From NCBI RefSeq assembly GCF_036345995.1, contig NZ_CP107796.1:3410001-3474000 (forward strand): a stretch of 64,000 nt of DNA, in the 5' to 3' direction. This DNA is from Streptomyces sp. NBC_00557. GTDB taxonomy: Bacteria; Actinomycetota; Actinomycetes; Streptomycetales; Streptomycetaceae. This document shows positions 1-8,954 of this stretch, in pieces (the stretch's first letter is position 1; each line of letters begins with the position of its first letter). Position numbers and translations under genes: made by a program. The notes under the pieces were generated by a model that worked only from the letters and a program-made list of their open reading frames with translations, was not told where the DNA came from and did no database searches.

Positions 1-2
1 AC

Positions 3-533
3 CTGGACGCCCAGGGCGAGCTGCCCGACGTGGTGGTGGCGGACGTACGGATGCCGCCGACGCACACCGACGAGGGCGTGCGGGCGGCCGTACGGCTGCG
101 GAAGGCGCATCCGGGGCTCGGGGTGCTGGTGCTGTCGCAGTACGTGGAGGAGCGGTACGCCACCGAGCTGCTGGCCGGCTCCAGCCGGGGCGTGGGCTAC
201 CTGCTCAAGGACCGGGTCGCCGAGGTGCGCGAGTTCGTGGACGCGGTGGTGCGGGTGGCCCAGGGCGGTACGGCGCTGGACCCCGAGGTGGTGGCGCAGC
301 TGCTCGGCCGCAGCCGCAAGCAGGACGTGCTGGCGGGGCTCACGCCGCGGGAGCGCGAGGTGCTCGGGCTGATGGCGGAGGGCCGCACGAACTCGGCGAT
401 CGCCAAGCAGCTGGTGGTCAGCGACGGCGCCGTGGAGAAGCACGTCAGCAACATCTTCCTGAAGCTCGGCCTGGCTCCGAGCGAAGGGGACCACCGGCGT
501 GTTCTGGCCGTGCTGACCTATCTGAACTCCTGA
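3..533 (+). CDS. NarL/LuxR-family response regulator (5' end outside window)
   Basis: This is a DNA-binding response regulator of a two-component system, cut by the left edge of the window; the reading frame is open from base 3. The visible part holds the core of the receiver domain, including the phospho-acceptor Asp in VVVADVRMPP and the conserved Lys in YLLKDRV. A C-terminal LuxR-type helix-turn-helix follows (LTPREREVLGLMAEG through AIAKQLVVSDGAVEKHVSN). The partner histidine kinase would be expected upstream, off the window. The last residues (LTYLNS) are typical for this subfamily in Streptomyces. The regulon cannot be inferred. Confidence 0.93.
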   Translation: MDAQGELPDVVVADVRMPPTHTDEGVRAAVRLRKAHPGLGVLVLSQYVEERYATELLAGSSRGVGYLLKDRVAEVREFVDAVVRVAQGGTALDPEVVAQLLGRSRKQDVLAGLTPREREVLGLMAEGRTNSAIAKQLVVSDGAVEKHVSNIFLKLGLAPSEGDHRRVLAVLTYLNS

Positions 534-737
534 CCGAACGACACTGTGTCAGCGGGGCGTCAGACGGTCCGGCTTCTGTGGATGGCGGGTACCCGGGAGG
601 AAGACCGGAGGAGGCAACCGGGAAAGGACGCCCCCACGTCAGCGCCGTGCCGACCCGAAAGCGCCCGCAGCATCACGCGCAAGCGCCACAGGCCGACTCG
701 AATTGTCGTCCAATCCGTGGATGGCCTCGGGAAGGCG

Positions 738-756
738 ACCCTAACCGACGTAGGGT
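738..756. promoter_or_regulatory. Perfect palindrome upstream of korA (putative operator)
   Basis: ACCCTA (738-743), seven bases, then TAGGGT (751-756) form a perfect inverted repeat ending 65 bp before the korA start. It sits where a repressor or redox regulator of korAB would be expected. I cannot assign it to a known Streptomyces regulator. Confidence 0.45.
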
Positions 757-821
757 TGATCCTGGGATGGTCCGTGGGATGACCACGCCCCGGACAGCCG
801 CCTCGAAGGAGGTCCAGTTCA

Positions 822-2742
822 GTGACCAGCCAGGTCAGCAGCCAGGCGGAGCAGACCGACGGAGCCGTCGTCGGAGAACAGCGCAAACCGGGTGGCGCCA
901 AGGATGTCCGGCGTCTGGATCGGGTGATCATCCGGTTTGCGGGGGACTCGGGTGACGGTATGCAGCTCACCGGGGACCGGTTCACCTCGGAGACAGCGTC
1001 GTTCGGCAACGACCTTTCGACGCTGCCGAACTTTCCCGCCGAGATCCGTGCTCCGGCCGGCACCCTGCCCGGTGTGTCGTCGTTCCAGCTGCATTTCGCC
1101 GACCACGACATCCTCACCCCGGGTGACGCGCCGAACGTGCTGGTCGCGATGAACCCGGCCGCGCTGAAGGCGAACATCGGCGATCTCCCGCGCGGCGCGG
1201 AGATCATCGTCAACACCGACGAGTTCACCAAGCGCGCCCTGCAGAAGGTCGGCTACGACGTCTCCCCGCTGGAGGACGGCACACTCGACGGCTACAGCCT
1301 GCACCCGGTGCCGCTGACCACGCTGACGGTGCAGGCGCTGAAGGACTTCGACCTGTCCCGCAAGGAGGCCGAGCGCAGCAAGAACATGTTCGCCCTCGGT
1401 CTGCTGTCGTGGATGTACCACCGGCCCACGGAGGGCACGGAGAAGTTCCTGAAGGCCAAGTTCGCGAAGAAGCCCGAGATCATGGCGGCGAACATCGCCG
1501 CGTTCCGGGCGGGCTGGAACTTCGGGGAGACGACGGAGGACTTCGCGGTCTCCTACGAGGTCGCCCCGGCGGCCGCCGCGTTCCCGACCGGTACCTACCG
1601 CAACATCTCCGGCAACCTGGCCCTGGCCTACGGCCTGATCACCGCCTCGCAGCAGGCCGATCTGCCGTTGTTCCTGGGCTCGTATCCGATCACCCCGGCC
1701 TCCGACATCCTGCACGAACTGTCCAAGCACAAGAACTTCGGGGTGCGCACCTTCCAGGCGGAGGACGAGATCGCCGGGATCGGCGCCGCGCTGGGCGCGG
1801 CCTTCGGCGGCTCCCTGGCGGTGACCACCACCTCCGGCCCCGGCATCGCGCTCAAGAGCGAGACGATCGGCCTCGCGGTCTCCCTGGAGTTGCCGCTGCT
1901 GGTGGTGGACATCCAGCGCGGCGGGCCGTCGACGGGGCTGCCGACCAAGACCGAGCAGGCGGACCTGTTGCAGGCGATGTTCGGCCGCAACGGCGAGGCG
2001 CCGGTGCCGATCGTGGCGCCGAAGACTCCGGCGGACTGCTTCGATGCGGCCCTGGAGGCGGCCAGGATCGCGCTGACCTACCGCACCCCGGTCATGCTCC
2101 TGTCCGACGGGTATCTGGCCAACGGCTCGGAGCCGTGGCGGATCCCGGACCTTCAGGAGCTGCCCGACCTGCGGGTGCAGTTCGCCTCCGGCCCCAACCA
2201 CACCCTGGACGACGGCACCGAGGTGTTCTGGCCGTACAAGCGTGATCCGCAGACGCTGGCGCGGCCGTGGGCGGTCCCGGGCACACCGGGGCTGGAGCAC
2301 CGTATCGGCGGGATCGAGAAGCAGGACGGCACCGGGAACATCTCCTACGACCCGGCCAACCACGACTTCATGGTCCGCACCCGGCAGGCCAAGATCGACG
2401 GCATCGAGGTTCCCGACGTGGAGGTCGACGACCCGCACGGCGCGGCCACGCTGGTGCTCGGCTGGGGCTCGACGTATGGGCCGATCACGGCGGCGGTACG
2501 CAGGCTGCGCGCGGCCGGAGCCTCCATCGCCCAGGCCCACCTGCGTCACCTCAACCCCTTCCCGCGGAATCTGGGCGAGGTCCTGGGCCGGTACGACACG
2601 GTGGTGATCCCGGAGATGAACCTCGGGCAGCTGGCCACCCTGATCCGGGCGAGGTACCTCATCGACGCCCGCTCCTACAACCAGGTCAACGGCATGCCGT
2701 TCAAGGCGGAACAGCTCGCCAAGGCGCTGAAGGAGGCCATCG

Positions 2743-2750
<8 letters not shown>
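822..2750 (+). CDS. korA: 2-oxoglutarate:ferredoxin oxidoreductase, alpha (gamma-alpha fused) subunit
   Basis: This is the large subunit of a two-subunit 2-oxoacid:ferredoxin oxidoreductase. With KorB it converts 2-oxoglutarate and CoA to succinyl-CoA and CO2 and reduces ferredoxin. The 642-aa length fits the gamma-alpha fusion class. The N-terminal gamma-like domain starts near residue 35 (FAGDSGDGMQLTG). The pyrimidine-binding-type alpha domain starts near residue 225 and carries YPITPASD near residue 288. The GTG start at 822 has an AAGGAGGT Shine-Dalgarno sequence about 7 bp upstream. The stop overlaps the korB start by 8 bp, implying translational coupling. Pyruvate or another 2-oxoacid as substrate cannot be excluded from sequence alone. 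Confidence 0.93.
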
Positions 2751-3804
<1,054 letters not shown>

Positions 3805-3817
3805 CGACGCCGTTCCA

Positions 3818-4222
3818 TCACGAGGCCCGGGACCGTACGTCCCGGGCCTCGTCGTATGCCCGGCGGGCGCTGAGCACGTCGTCCATGCGCCGCTCGGTCC
3901 ACCGGGCCAGCGCCTGCACCTGTTCCGCCGCCTCACGGCCGAGGCCGGTGAGCGAGTAGTCGACGCGCGGCGGGATGACGGGCTTGGCGTCCCGGTGCAC
4001 GAGACCGTCGCGCTCCAGGGTCTGGAGGGTCTGCGCGAGCATCTTCTCGCTGACGCCGCGCCCGCCGAGGCCGCTGATTGCCCGGCGCAGCTCGCTGAAC
4101 CGGTAGGGGCGGTCGAGGAGCTGGATCAGGACCAGCACCCCCCAGCGGCTGGTGACGTGCTCCAGGACGAGGCGGTGGGGGCACAGGGTCTCGGGATCGC
4201 CCGACCGATCACTTACCGACAC
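3818..4222 (-). CDS. HxlR-family winged-helix transcriptional regulator
   Basis: This is a 134-aa single-domain MarR-like winged-helix protein of the HxlR class. The family core is clear, from LCPHRLVLEHVTSRWGVLVL (Cys near residue 14) to YRFSELRRAISGLGGRGVSE and the wing segment LVHRDAKPVIPPRVDYSLT. HxlR proteins often sense quinones, aldehydes or electrophiles through a conserved N-terminal Cys and repress a divergent detoxifying reductase. The divergent QorB-like gene 91 bp away fits that arrangement exactly, resembling the qorB/ytfH pair. The start is the GTG/ATG region at 4222. The operator is probably the palindrome in the shared promoter. Confidence 0.88.
   Translation of the reverse strand: MSVSDRSGDPETLCPHRLVLEHVTSRWGVLVLIQLLDRPYRFSELRRAISGLGGRGVSEKMLAQTLQTLERDGLVHRDAKPVIPPRVDYSLTGLGREAAEQVQALARWTERRMDDVLSARRAYDEARDVRSRAS
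3821..3851. terminator. Bidirectional hairpin between korB and the HxlR gene
   Basis: A perfect 13-bp stem (CGAGGCCCGGGAC, 3821-3833, with its complement at 3839-3851) flanks a 5-nt loop. It follows the korB stop by 17 bp and also encodes the last codons of the convergent HxlR gene. It has no long T-tract, as is common for high-GC Gram-positive terminators. Confidence 0.75.
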
Positions 4223-4225
4223 GCC

Positions 4226-4250
4226 AGTACCTTACTTCAAAGTGGGTACT
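4226..4250. promoter_or_regulatory. Inverted repeat in the HxlR/qorB divergent promoter
   Basis: AGTACC (4226-4231) and GGTACT (4245-4250) are complementary arms around a 13-bp centre. Related half-sites follow (TACTTT, AAGTAAG). Its position between the two divergent starts fits the HxlR operator. Confidence 0.5.
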
Positions 4251-4313
4251 TTCCATAAGTAAGCGCACTTCCTAGGGTGAGTGGCATACCCACCGCACAA
4301 GGAGTCGTGAACC

Positions 4314-5168
4314 ATGAGCATCGTCGTCACCGGAGCCACCGGCCACCTCGGCCGCCATGTCGTGGAGCAGCTGCTGGAGAAGGTTCCGGCGGAGCAGATC
4401 ACCGCCGTCGTGCGCGACGCGGCGAAGGCCGCCGACTTCGCCGCCCGTGGTGTCAGGCTGGCCGTCGCCGACTACAACGCGCCCGAGACCTTCGACGGCC
4501 TGTTCGCCGCCGGCGACAAGGTGCTGCTGATCTCCGGCAACGAGTTCGACAAGGGCCGGGTGGGGCAGCACCAGGTCGTCATCGACGCGGCGAAGGCGGC
4601 CGGTGTGGCGCTGCTCGCGTACACCAGCGCCCCGGGCAGCCTGACCGCCACGCTCGCCGACGACCACCGGGCGACGGAGCAGGCGCTGCTCGCCTCCGGC
4701 CTGCCGTACAGCCTGCTGCGCAACGGCTGGTACCACGAGAACTACACCGAGAACCTCGCCCCGGTGCTGGAGCACGGCGCGGTCGTGCAGGCCGCCGGCG
4801 ACGGCCGGGTCTCCTCCGCCGCCCGCGCCGACTACGCCGCCGCGGCGGTCGCGGTGCTCACCGGCGAGGGCCACGAGAACACGACGTACGAGCTGGGCGG
4901 CGACGAGGCGTGGAGCTTCGCCGAGTACGCGGCCGAGCTGAGCCGGCAGACCGGCAGGGAGATCGCGTACACCCCGGTCTCGGTCGAGGCCCTGACCGGC
5001 ATCCTGACCGGCGTCGGGGTGCCCGGGCCGCTCGCGGCGGTCCTGGCCGGCGTGGACGCCTCGATCGAGAAGGGCGAGCTGGTGATCACCTCCGGCGACC
5101 TGTCGCGGCTGATCGGACGCCCCACCACCCCGCTGACGGAGGCGGTCACCGCCGCCCTCAAGGGCTGA
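4314..5168 (+). CDS. NmrA/QorB-like NAD(P)H:quinone oxidoreductase (atypical SDR)
   Basis: This is a cytosolic 284-aa NAD(P)-binding protein of the atypical short-chain dehydrogenase class. The N-terminal Rossmann motif VTGATGHLGRHVVEQL begins at residue 4. The later pattern (DYNAPETFDGLF, YTSAPGS, LRNGWYHENY, GRVSSAARADYAAAAVAVL) matches QorB/YtfG-type quinone reductases. The expected reaction is NADPH-dependent reduction of small quinones. The ATG at 4314 follows an AAGGAG Shine-Dalgarno sequence. It is transcribed away from the HxlR gene, which probably represses it. A nested hairpin lies downstream. The real substrate is unknown. Confidence 0.85.
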   Translation: MSIVVTGATGHLGRHVVEQLLEKVPAEQITAVVRDAAKAADFAARGVRLAVADYNAPETFDGLFAAGDKVLLISGNEFDKGRVGQHQVVIDAAKAAGVALLAYTSAPGSLTATLADDHRATEQALLASGLPYSLLRNGWYHENYTENLAPVLEHGAVVQAAGDGRVSSAARADYAAAAVAVLTGEGHENTTYELGGDEAWSFAEYAAELSRQTGREIAYTPVSVEALTGILTGVGVPGPLAAVLAGVDASIEKGELVITSGDLSRLIGRPTTPLTEAVTAALKG

Positions 5169-5204
5169 TCACCGGCCCCTGCCCGGCTGTCGCCCTTCGA
5201 CCAT

Positions 5205-5246
5205 CCCGCTGTCATGACCGTATACCGATACGCGCATGACAGCGGG
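5205..5246. terminator. Nested perfect hairpin between the qorB-like gene and rarD
   Basis: The 12-bp arms CCCGCTGTCATG (5205-5216) and CATGACAGCGGG (5235-5246) are perfectly complementary. Inside the 18-nt loop, CGTAT (5219-5223) and ATACG (5228-5232) can pair again. It is placed 36 bp after the reductase stop, so a terminator is likely. A protein-binding palindrome for rarD is the alternative. Confidence 0.5.
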
Positions 5247-5300
5247 GGGTCCTCGGCGCTACCTTCGTTCTCGCGTGTCTGACTGCGAGAGGAGGGGCCG

Positions 5301-6356
5301 GTGGCCGAGAAGTCCAAGGGTGAGCACCGGATAGGCCTGCTGAACGGTTTCGCCGCCTACGGCATGTGGGGCCTGGTGCCCCTGTTCTGGCCCCTGCTGA
5401 AGCCCGCCGGGGCGATGGAGATCCTCGCCCACCGCATGGTGTGGTCCCTGCTCGTCGTCGCCGTCGCCCTGGTGTTCGCCCGGCGCTGGGCCTGGGCGGG
5501 GCAGCTGCTGCGCCAGCCGCGCCGGCTCGCGCTGGTCACCGTGGCGGCCGCCGTCATCACCGTGAACTGGGGCGTCTACATCTGGGCCGTGAACGCCGGC
5601 CATGTGGTCGAGGCCTCCCTCGGGTACTTCATCAATCCGCTGGTGACCATCGCGATGGGCGTGCTGCTGCTGAAGGAGCGGCTGCGGCCCGTGCAGTGGG
5701 CGGCGGTCGCCACCGGCCTCGCCGCCGTCGTGGTCCTGACCATCGGCTACGGCCGTCCGCCGTGGATCTCCCTGGTGCTCGCCTGCTCCTTCGCCACCTA
5801 CGGCCTGGTGAAGAAGAAGGTCGACCTCGGCGGCGTCGAGTCGCTGGCCGCCGAGACCGCGATCCAGTTCCTGCCCGCGCTCGGCTATCTGCTGTGGCTC
5901 GGCGCACACGGCAGGGCGAGCTTCGTGAACGAGGGCGCCGGGCACGCCGCCCTGCTCGCCTCCACCGGTCTCGTCACCGCGGTACCGCTGGTGTGCTTCG
6001 GCGCGGCGGCGATCCGCGTCCCGCTGTCCACGCTGGGCCTGCTGCAGTACCTCGCGCCCGTCTTCCAGTTCCTGCTCGGCATCCTCTACTTCCACGAGGC
6101 CATGCCGCCCGAGCGCTGGGCCGGGTTCGCGCTGGTCTGGCTGGCGCTGATGCTCCTCACGGGCGACGCGCTGCGCTCCGCCCGCCGGGGCGCACGTGCG
6201 CTCGCCAGGGCGACCGCGGCCGCGGGCAACGGCCTGCCGGCCGGCACGGCCGGGACCGCCGTACGCACCGCGGAGAGCCTGATCTCCGGGTCCGACCCGG
6301 ACACGGAGAAGGTGACCCCCGGACCCGATCCGGAGGCGGAGGCCGCGACGCCGTAG
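5301..6356 (+). CDS. rarD: RarD/EamA-family drug/metabolite transporter
   Basis: This is an integral membrane permease of the DMT superfamily. The 351-aa sequence contains about ten hydrophobic helices in two EamA halves. The N-terminus GFAAYGMWGLVPLFWPLLK and the later NWGVYIWAVNAGHVVEASLGY are the RarD signature segments. The C-terminal 60 residues are hydrophilic and probably cytosolic. GTG at 5301 is preceded by GAGAGGAGGG, a strong Shine-Dalgarno sequence. Substrates of RarD proteins are not established; the name comes from chloramphenicol-sensitivity annotation in other bacteria. Confidence 0.88.
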   Translation: MAEKSKGEHRIGLLNGFAAYGMWGLVPLFWPLLKPAGAMEILAHRMVWSLLVVAVALVFARRWAWAGQLLRQPRRLALVTVAAAVITVNWGVYIWAVNAGHVVEASLGYFINPLVTIAMGVLLLKERLRPVQWAAVATGLAAVVVLTIGYGRPPWISLVLACSFATYGLVKKKVDLGGVESLAAETAIQFLPALGYLLWLGAHGRASFVNEGAGHAALLASTGLVTAVPLVCFGAAAIRVPLSTLGLLQYLAPVFQFLLGILYFHEAMPPERWAGFALVWLALMLLTGDALRSARRGARALARATAAAGNGLPAGTAGTAVRTAESLISGSDPDTEKVTPGPDPEAEAATP

Positions 6357-6408
6357 CCGACCCGGAGCCTGCGGAACCGCCTCCTCCAGCGGGTGGGCGC
6401 GGCTATAA

Positions 6409-6909
6409 GTGGTCACCATGACCACTCCGACACCCGGCGCCACGCCCACTCCCACGCCCGCGCCGCTGCACTGGAAGCTCGTCGTCGACGCGGCCGACCC
6501 GCACGCCCAGGCCGACTTCTGGGCCGCCGCACTGCACTACACGGCCGAGGACAACAGCGCCCTGGTCGAGCGGCTGCTGTCCCTCGGCGCGCTGCCCGTC
6601 GAGGCCACGGTCGAGTACCGCGGCCGGTCCGCCTTCCGCGATCTGATCGCCGTACGGCATCCCGAGGACCCGTACGACCCGGAGACCGGCACGGGGCTCG
6701 GGCGGCGGCTGCTGTTCCAGCGCGTGCCGGAGGCGAAGACCGTCAAGAACCGGCTCCACCTCGACGTGCACGTCGGCCCGGAGCGGCGCGCGGCGGAGGC
6801 GGCGCGGCTGGAGGCGCTGGGCGCGCGCGTGGTGCGCGAGGTGAACGAGCCCGCCGGGCAGTGGCTGCTGATGGCCGACCCGGAGGGCAACGAATTCTGC
6901 CTGCAGTAG
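6409..6909 (+). CDS. VOC-superfamily (glyoxalase/bleomycin-resistance-like) protein
   Basis: This is a small cytosolic protein of 163-166 aa with one vicinal-oxygen-chelate fold. It opens with LHWKLVVDAADPHAQADFWA and closes with WLLMADPEGNEFCLQ, the usual ends of a Glyoxalase_6-type domain. HLDVHVGPERR is the second-half metal-side segment. Two starts are possible, GTG 6409 and ATG 6418, and neither has a clear Shine-Dalgarno sequence. The substrate is unknown; enzymatic, binding or resistance roles are all seen in this superfamily. Confidence 0.8.
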   Translation: MVTMTTPTPGATPTPTPAPLHWKLVVDAADPHAQADFWAAALHYTAEDNSALVERLLSLGALPVEATVEYRGRSAFRDLIAVRHPEDPYDPETGTGLGRRLLFQRVPEAKTVKNRLHLDVHVGPERRAAEAARLEALGARVVREVNEPAGQWLLMADPEGNEFCLQ

Positions 6910-6950
6910 GAATCCCGACCCGCGGCAGGCGGGACTGTGCGGGACGCCGG

Positions 6951-8129
6951 TTACGGCCGCGCGGCGCGGGCCGCCCGGTCGGTGAGGCGGACCATGCGGG
7001 CGCGGGCCGACTCCAGCGGGCGCGGGTCGTCGGCGGCGGGGCCCGGCTCGTTGGTGAGGTCCGTCCACAGCTCGATCAGGTCGTGGCCGAGCCGCAGGCC
7101 CTCCTCGGGGTCACGCACCGCGCGCCACGCGGTCGCCGCGCTCTGCACGTTCCCGTAGGCGGCCTCCGCGTCCCGCGCCTGCCGGCGCAGCCGGGCGAGG
7201 TCCAGGGACTGCCGGCAGGCGCGGACCGGGTCCCCTCCCAGATAGGCGATGTAGGCGGACAGTTCGCGCAGGTGCAGCACCTCGGCGTGGCCGGGGCCCA
7301 GCACGGTGGTCGCCTCGGCGACGGTACGGCCGGCGAGTTCCGCCGCCGCCTCGATACGGCCGGACCGCACGGCCTCGTTGATCCGCGCCATGGGCCCGGC
7401 GAGCAGTTCGGCGCCCTCCGCGGTCTCGGTCAGGGGTCCGTCCCCGAGCACCTCCTCCGCCACGGCGTCGAAACCCCGGGGAGGAGTGGGGGTGGCCGTG
7501 GTCGGGGCCATGGACGCGAGATCGGGCTCCGGGTCAGCGACGACGGGTGCCGGGGCCTGCACGGCTCGCATGACCGGCGCGGGGCCGAACTGTCCCGTCG
7601 GCGCCTGTGAGGTCCCGGCCGGAACGGGCTGCGGCCGCGTCACGGGCGGCGCGTCCTGCACGCCCGTCGGCGAGACGGCGTCCACGACGGCAGGCTGCTC
7701 CTGCGACAGCGCCGGGGAGCCGGGCTGCGCGCTCGGCGGCCTCGGCACCGTGACCGGCTCCTGCCGCGACACCCCGGCCGCCGTGGCCGACCGCCCCGGT
7801 GCGGCCGCGGCCGCCACGCTCGGCTTCACCGGCGTGGCCACCCGTACCGCCTCGCCCGTGACCCGGCTTGAGCCGTCCGCCGAGACCTCCAGGGGAACCA
7901 CACAGCCCTCACGGTCGTCGTGGATCGTGGCGCGTATGGGGGCGCCGACGCTGATGGCCAGGCGCTGGAGGTGGTCAAGGACGGCCTGCTGGATCTCCTC
8001 ACCCGGCGCCGCCACCACCGACGTCCCGCCCACCGACGCGCCTCCCGTGCCGAACACCCGGACCGGTATCACCGCCGGATGCGCCGCGGGCTGCTGCGCC
8101 CGCTTCTTCTCGAAGCTGACTCGAGACAT
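6951..8129 (-). CDS. Hypothetical protein with Pro-rich linker and TPR-like C-terminus
   Basis: This 392-aa protein has three parts. The first is an N-terminal globular region of about 100 aa (PVRVFGTGGASVGG to IRATIHDDREGCVVPLEV). The second is a long Pro/Ala/Thr-rich linker. The third is a helical C-terminal region from about residue 240 with tetratricopeptide-like spacing (RIEAAAELAGRTVAEATTVL, ELSAYIAYLGGDPVRACRQS). The linker contains GQFGPAPVMRA, a motif that recurs in the kinase at 55.4-57.2 kb. ATG at 8129 is preceded by GGGAGTGAGGG. I do not recognise a characterised family. A scaffold role is only a guess. Confidence 0.7.
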   Translation of the reverse strand: MSRVSFEKKRAQQPAAHPAVIPVRVFGTGGASVGGTSVVAAPGEEIQQAVLDHLQRLAISVGAPIRATIHDDREGCVVPLEVSADGSSRVTGEAVRVATPVKPSVAAAAAPGRSATAAGVSRQEPVTVPRPPSAQPGSPALSQEQPAVVDAVSPTGVQDAPPVTRPQPVPAGTSQAPTGQFGPAPVMRAVQAPAPVVADPEPDLASMAPTTATPTPPRGFDAVAEEVLGDGPLTETAEGAELLAGPMARINEAVRSGRIEAAAELAGRTVAEATTVLGPGHAEVLHLRELSAYIAYLGGDPVRACRQSLDLARLRRQARDAEAAYGNVQSAATAWRAVRDPEEGLRLGHDLIELWTDLTNEPGPAADDPRPLESARARMVRLTDRAARAARP

Positions 8130-8290
8130 CGGTCTTCCCTCACTCCCCCGGCGTCGCGATCCGGTCGTACGCGTCCTGCCAACCAGTGTGTCGGCCCGCT
8201 TCGGCTTCCGCGTCACCGCAGCGTCACAGCCTCGCACCAGCCGCACCCCGGCACCCGGCGCGGACCGCCCTGGCGCGACTTGCTTGCGTG

Positions 8291-8303
8291 TGCATAAAAT
8301 GCA
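8291..8303. promoter_or_regulatory. TGCAT-AAA-ATGCA palindrome in a divergent promoter region
   Basis: A short perfect inverted repeat lies in an AT-richer patch 40 bp before the FMN-reductase start. It is between divergent genes and may contain promoter or operator elements. Assignment to a regulator is not possible. Confidence 0.3.
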
Positions 8304-8342
8304 TGCGCCTTTATCAGTCGTACGACACGCCCTGGGGGACCC

Positions 8343-8930
8343 ATGAGCCGTCGTTTCCTCTTCGTCCTGGGCAGCGCCCGCGCCGAGGGCAACACCGAAC
8401 TGCTGGCCCGCGCGGCGGCCGAGCAACTGCCCGGCGACGTCGAGCAGCGCTGGATCCGCCTGGCCGAGCATCCCCTGCCCGACTTCGTGGACCTGCGGCA
8501 CGACAGCGACCATGTGCGGCCGCCGTCCGACAGCACCACCGGTCTGCTGCTGGACGCCACCCTCGCGGCCACGGACATCGTGATCGCTTCCCCGCTGTAC
8601 TGGTACTCGGTGTCCGGCCTGACCAAGCGCTACCTGGACTACTGGTCGGCCTGGCTGCGCACCCCCGGCGTCGACTTCAGGGCGACCCTCGCCGGGCGCA
8701 CGCTCTGGGGCGTCGCCGCGCTCGCCGACTCCGAGCCGTCCGTCGCCGACCCTTACGTGGGCACGCTCAACAACTCGGCCGCCTACCTGGGGATGCGCTT
8801 CGGCGGGGTGCTGCTCGGCAACGGCAGCGCGCCCGGTGACGTGCTGAAGGACACCGACGCGCTGGCCCGCGCGAAGACGTTCTTCGCACAGGACGCGCCC
8901 CTCGCGCGGTTCCCGCACCAGACCGCCTAG
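8343..8930 (+). CDS. NADPH-dependent FMN reductase / flavodoxin-fold oxidoreductase
   Basis: This is a 195-aa cytosolic flavodoxin-like protein of the NAD(P)H:FMN/quinone oxidoreductase family. The FMN phosphate loop is SARAEGNTELLARA (residues about 10-23). The second FMN contact region is ASPLYWYSVSGLTKRYLDY, typical of this class. The C-terminal helix region (LKDTDALARAKTFFAQ) is complete. The ATG at 8343 lies next to a divergent promoter. Likely substrates are quinones, chromate or other electron acceptors; none is indicated by the neighbours. Confidence 0.85.
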   Translation: MSRRFLFVLGSARAEGNTELLARAAAEQLPGDVEQRWIRLAEHPLPDFVDLRHDSDHVRPPSDSTTGLLLDATLAATDIVIASPLYWYSVSGLTKRYLDYWSAWLRTPGVDFRATLAGRTLWGVAALADSEPSVADPYVGTLNNSAAYLGMRFGGVLLGNGSAPGDVLKDTDALARAKTFFAQDAPLARFPHQTA

Positions 8931-8954
8931 CACGCTCCGGAAGGCGGGCAACGC

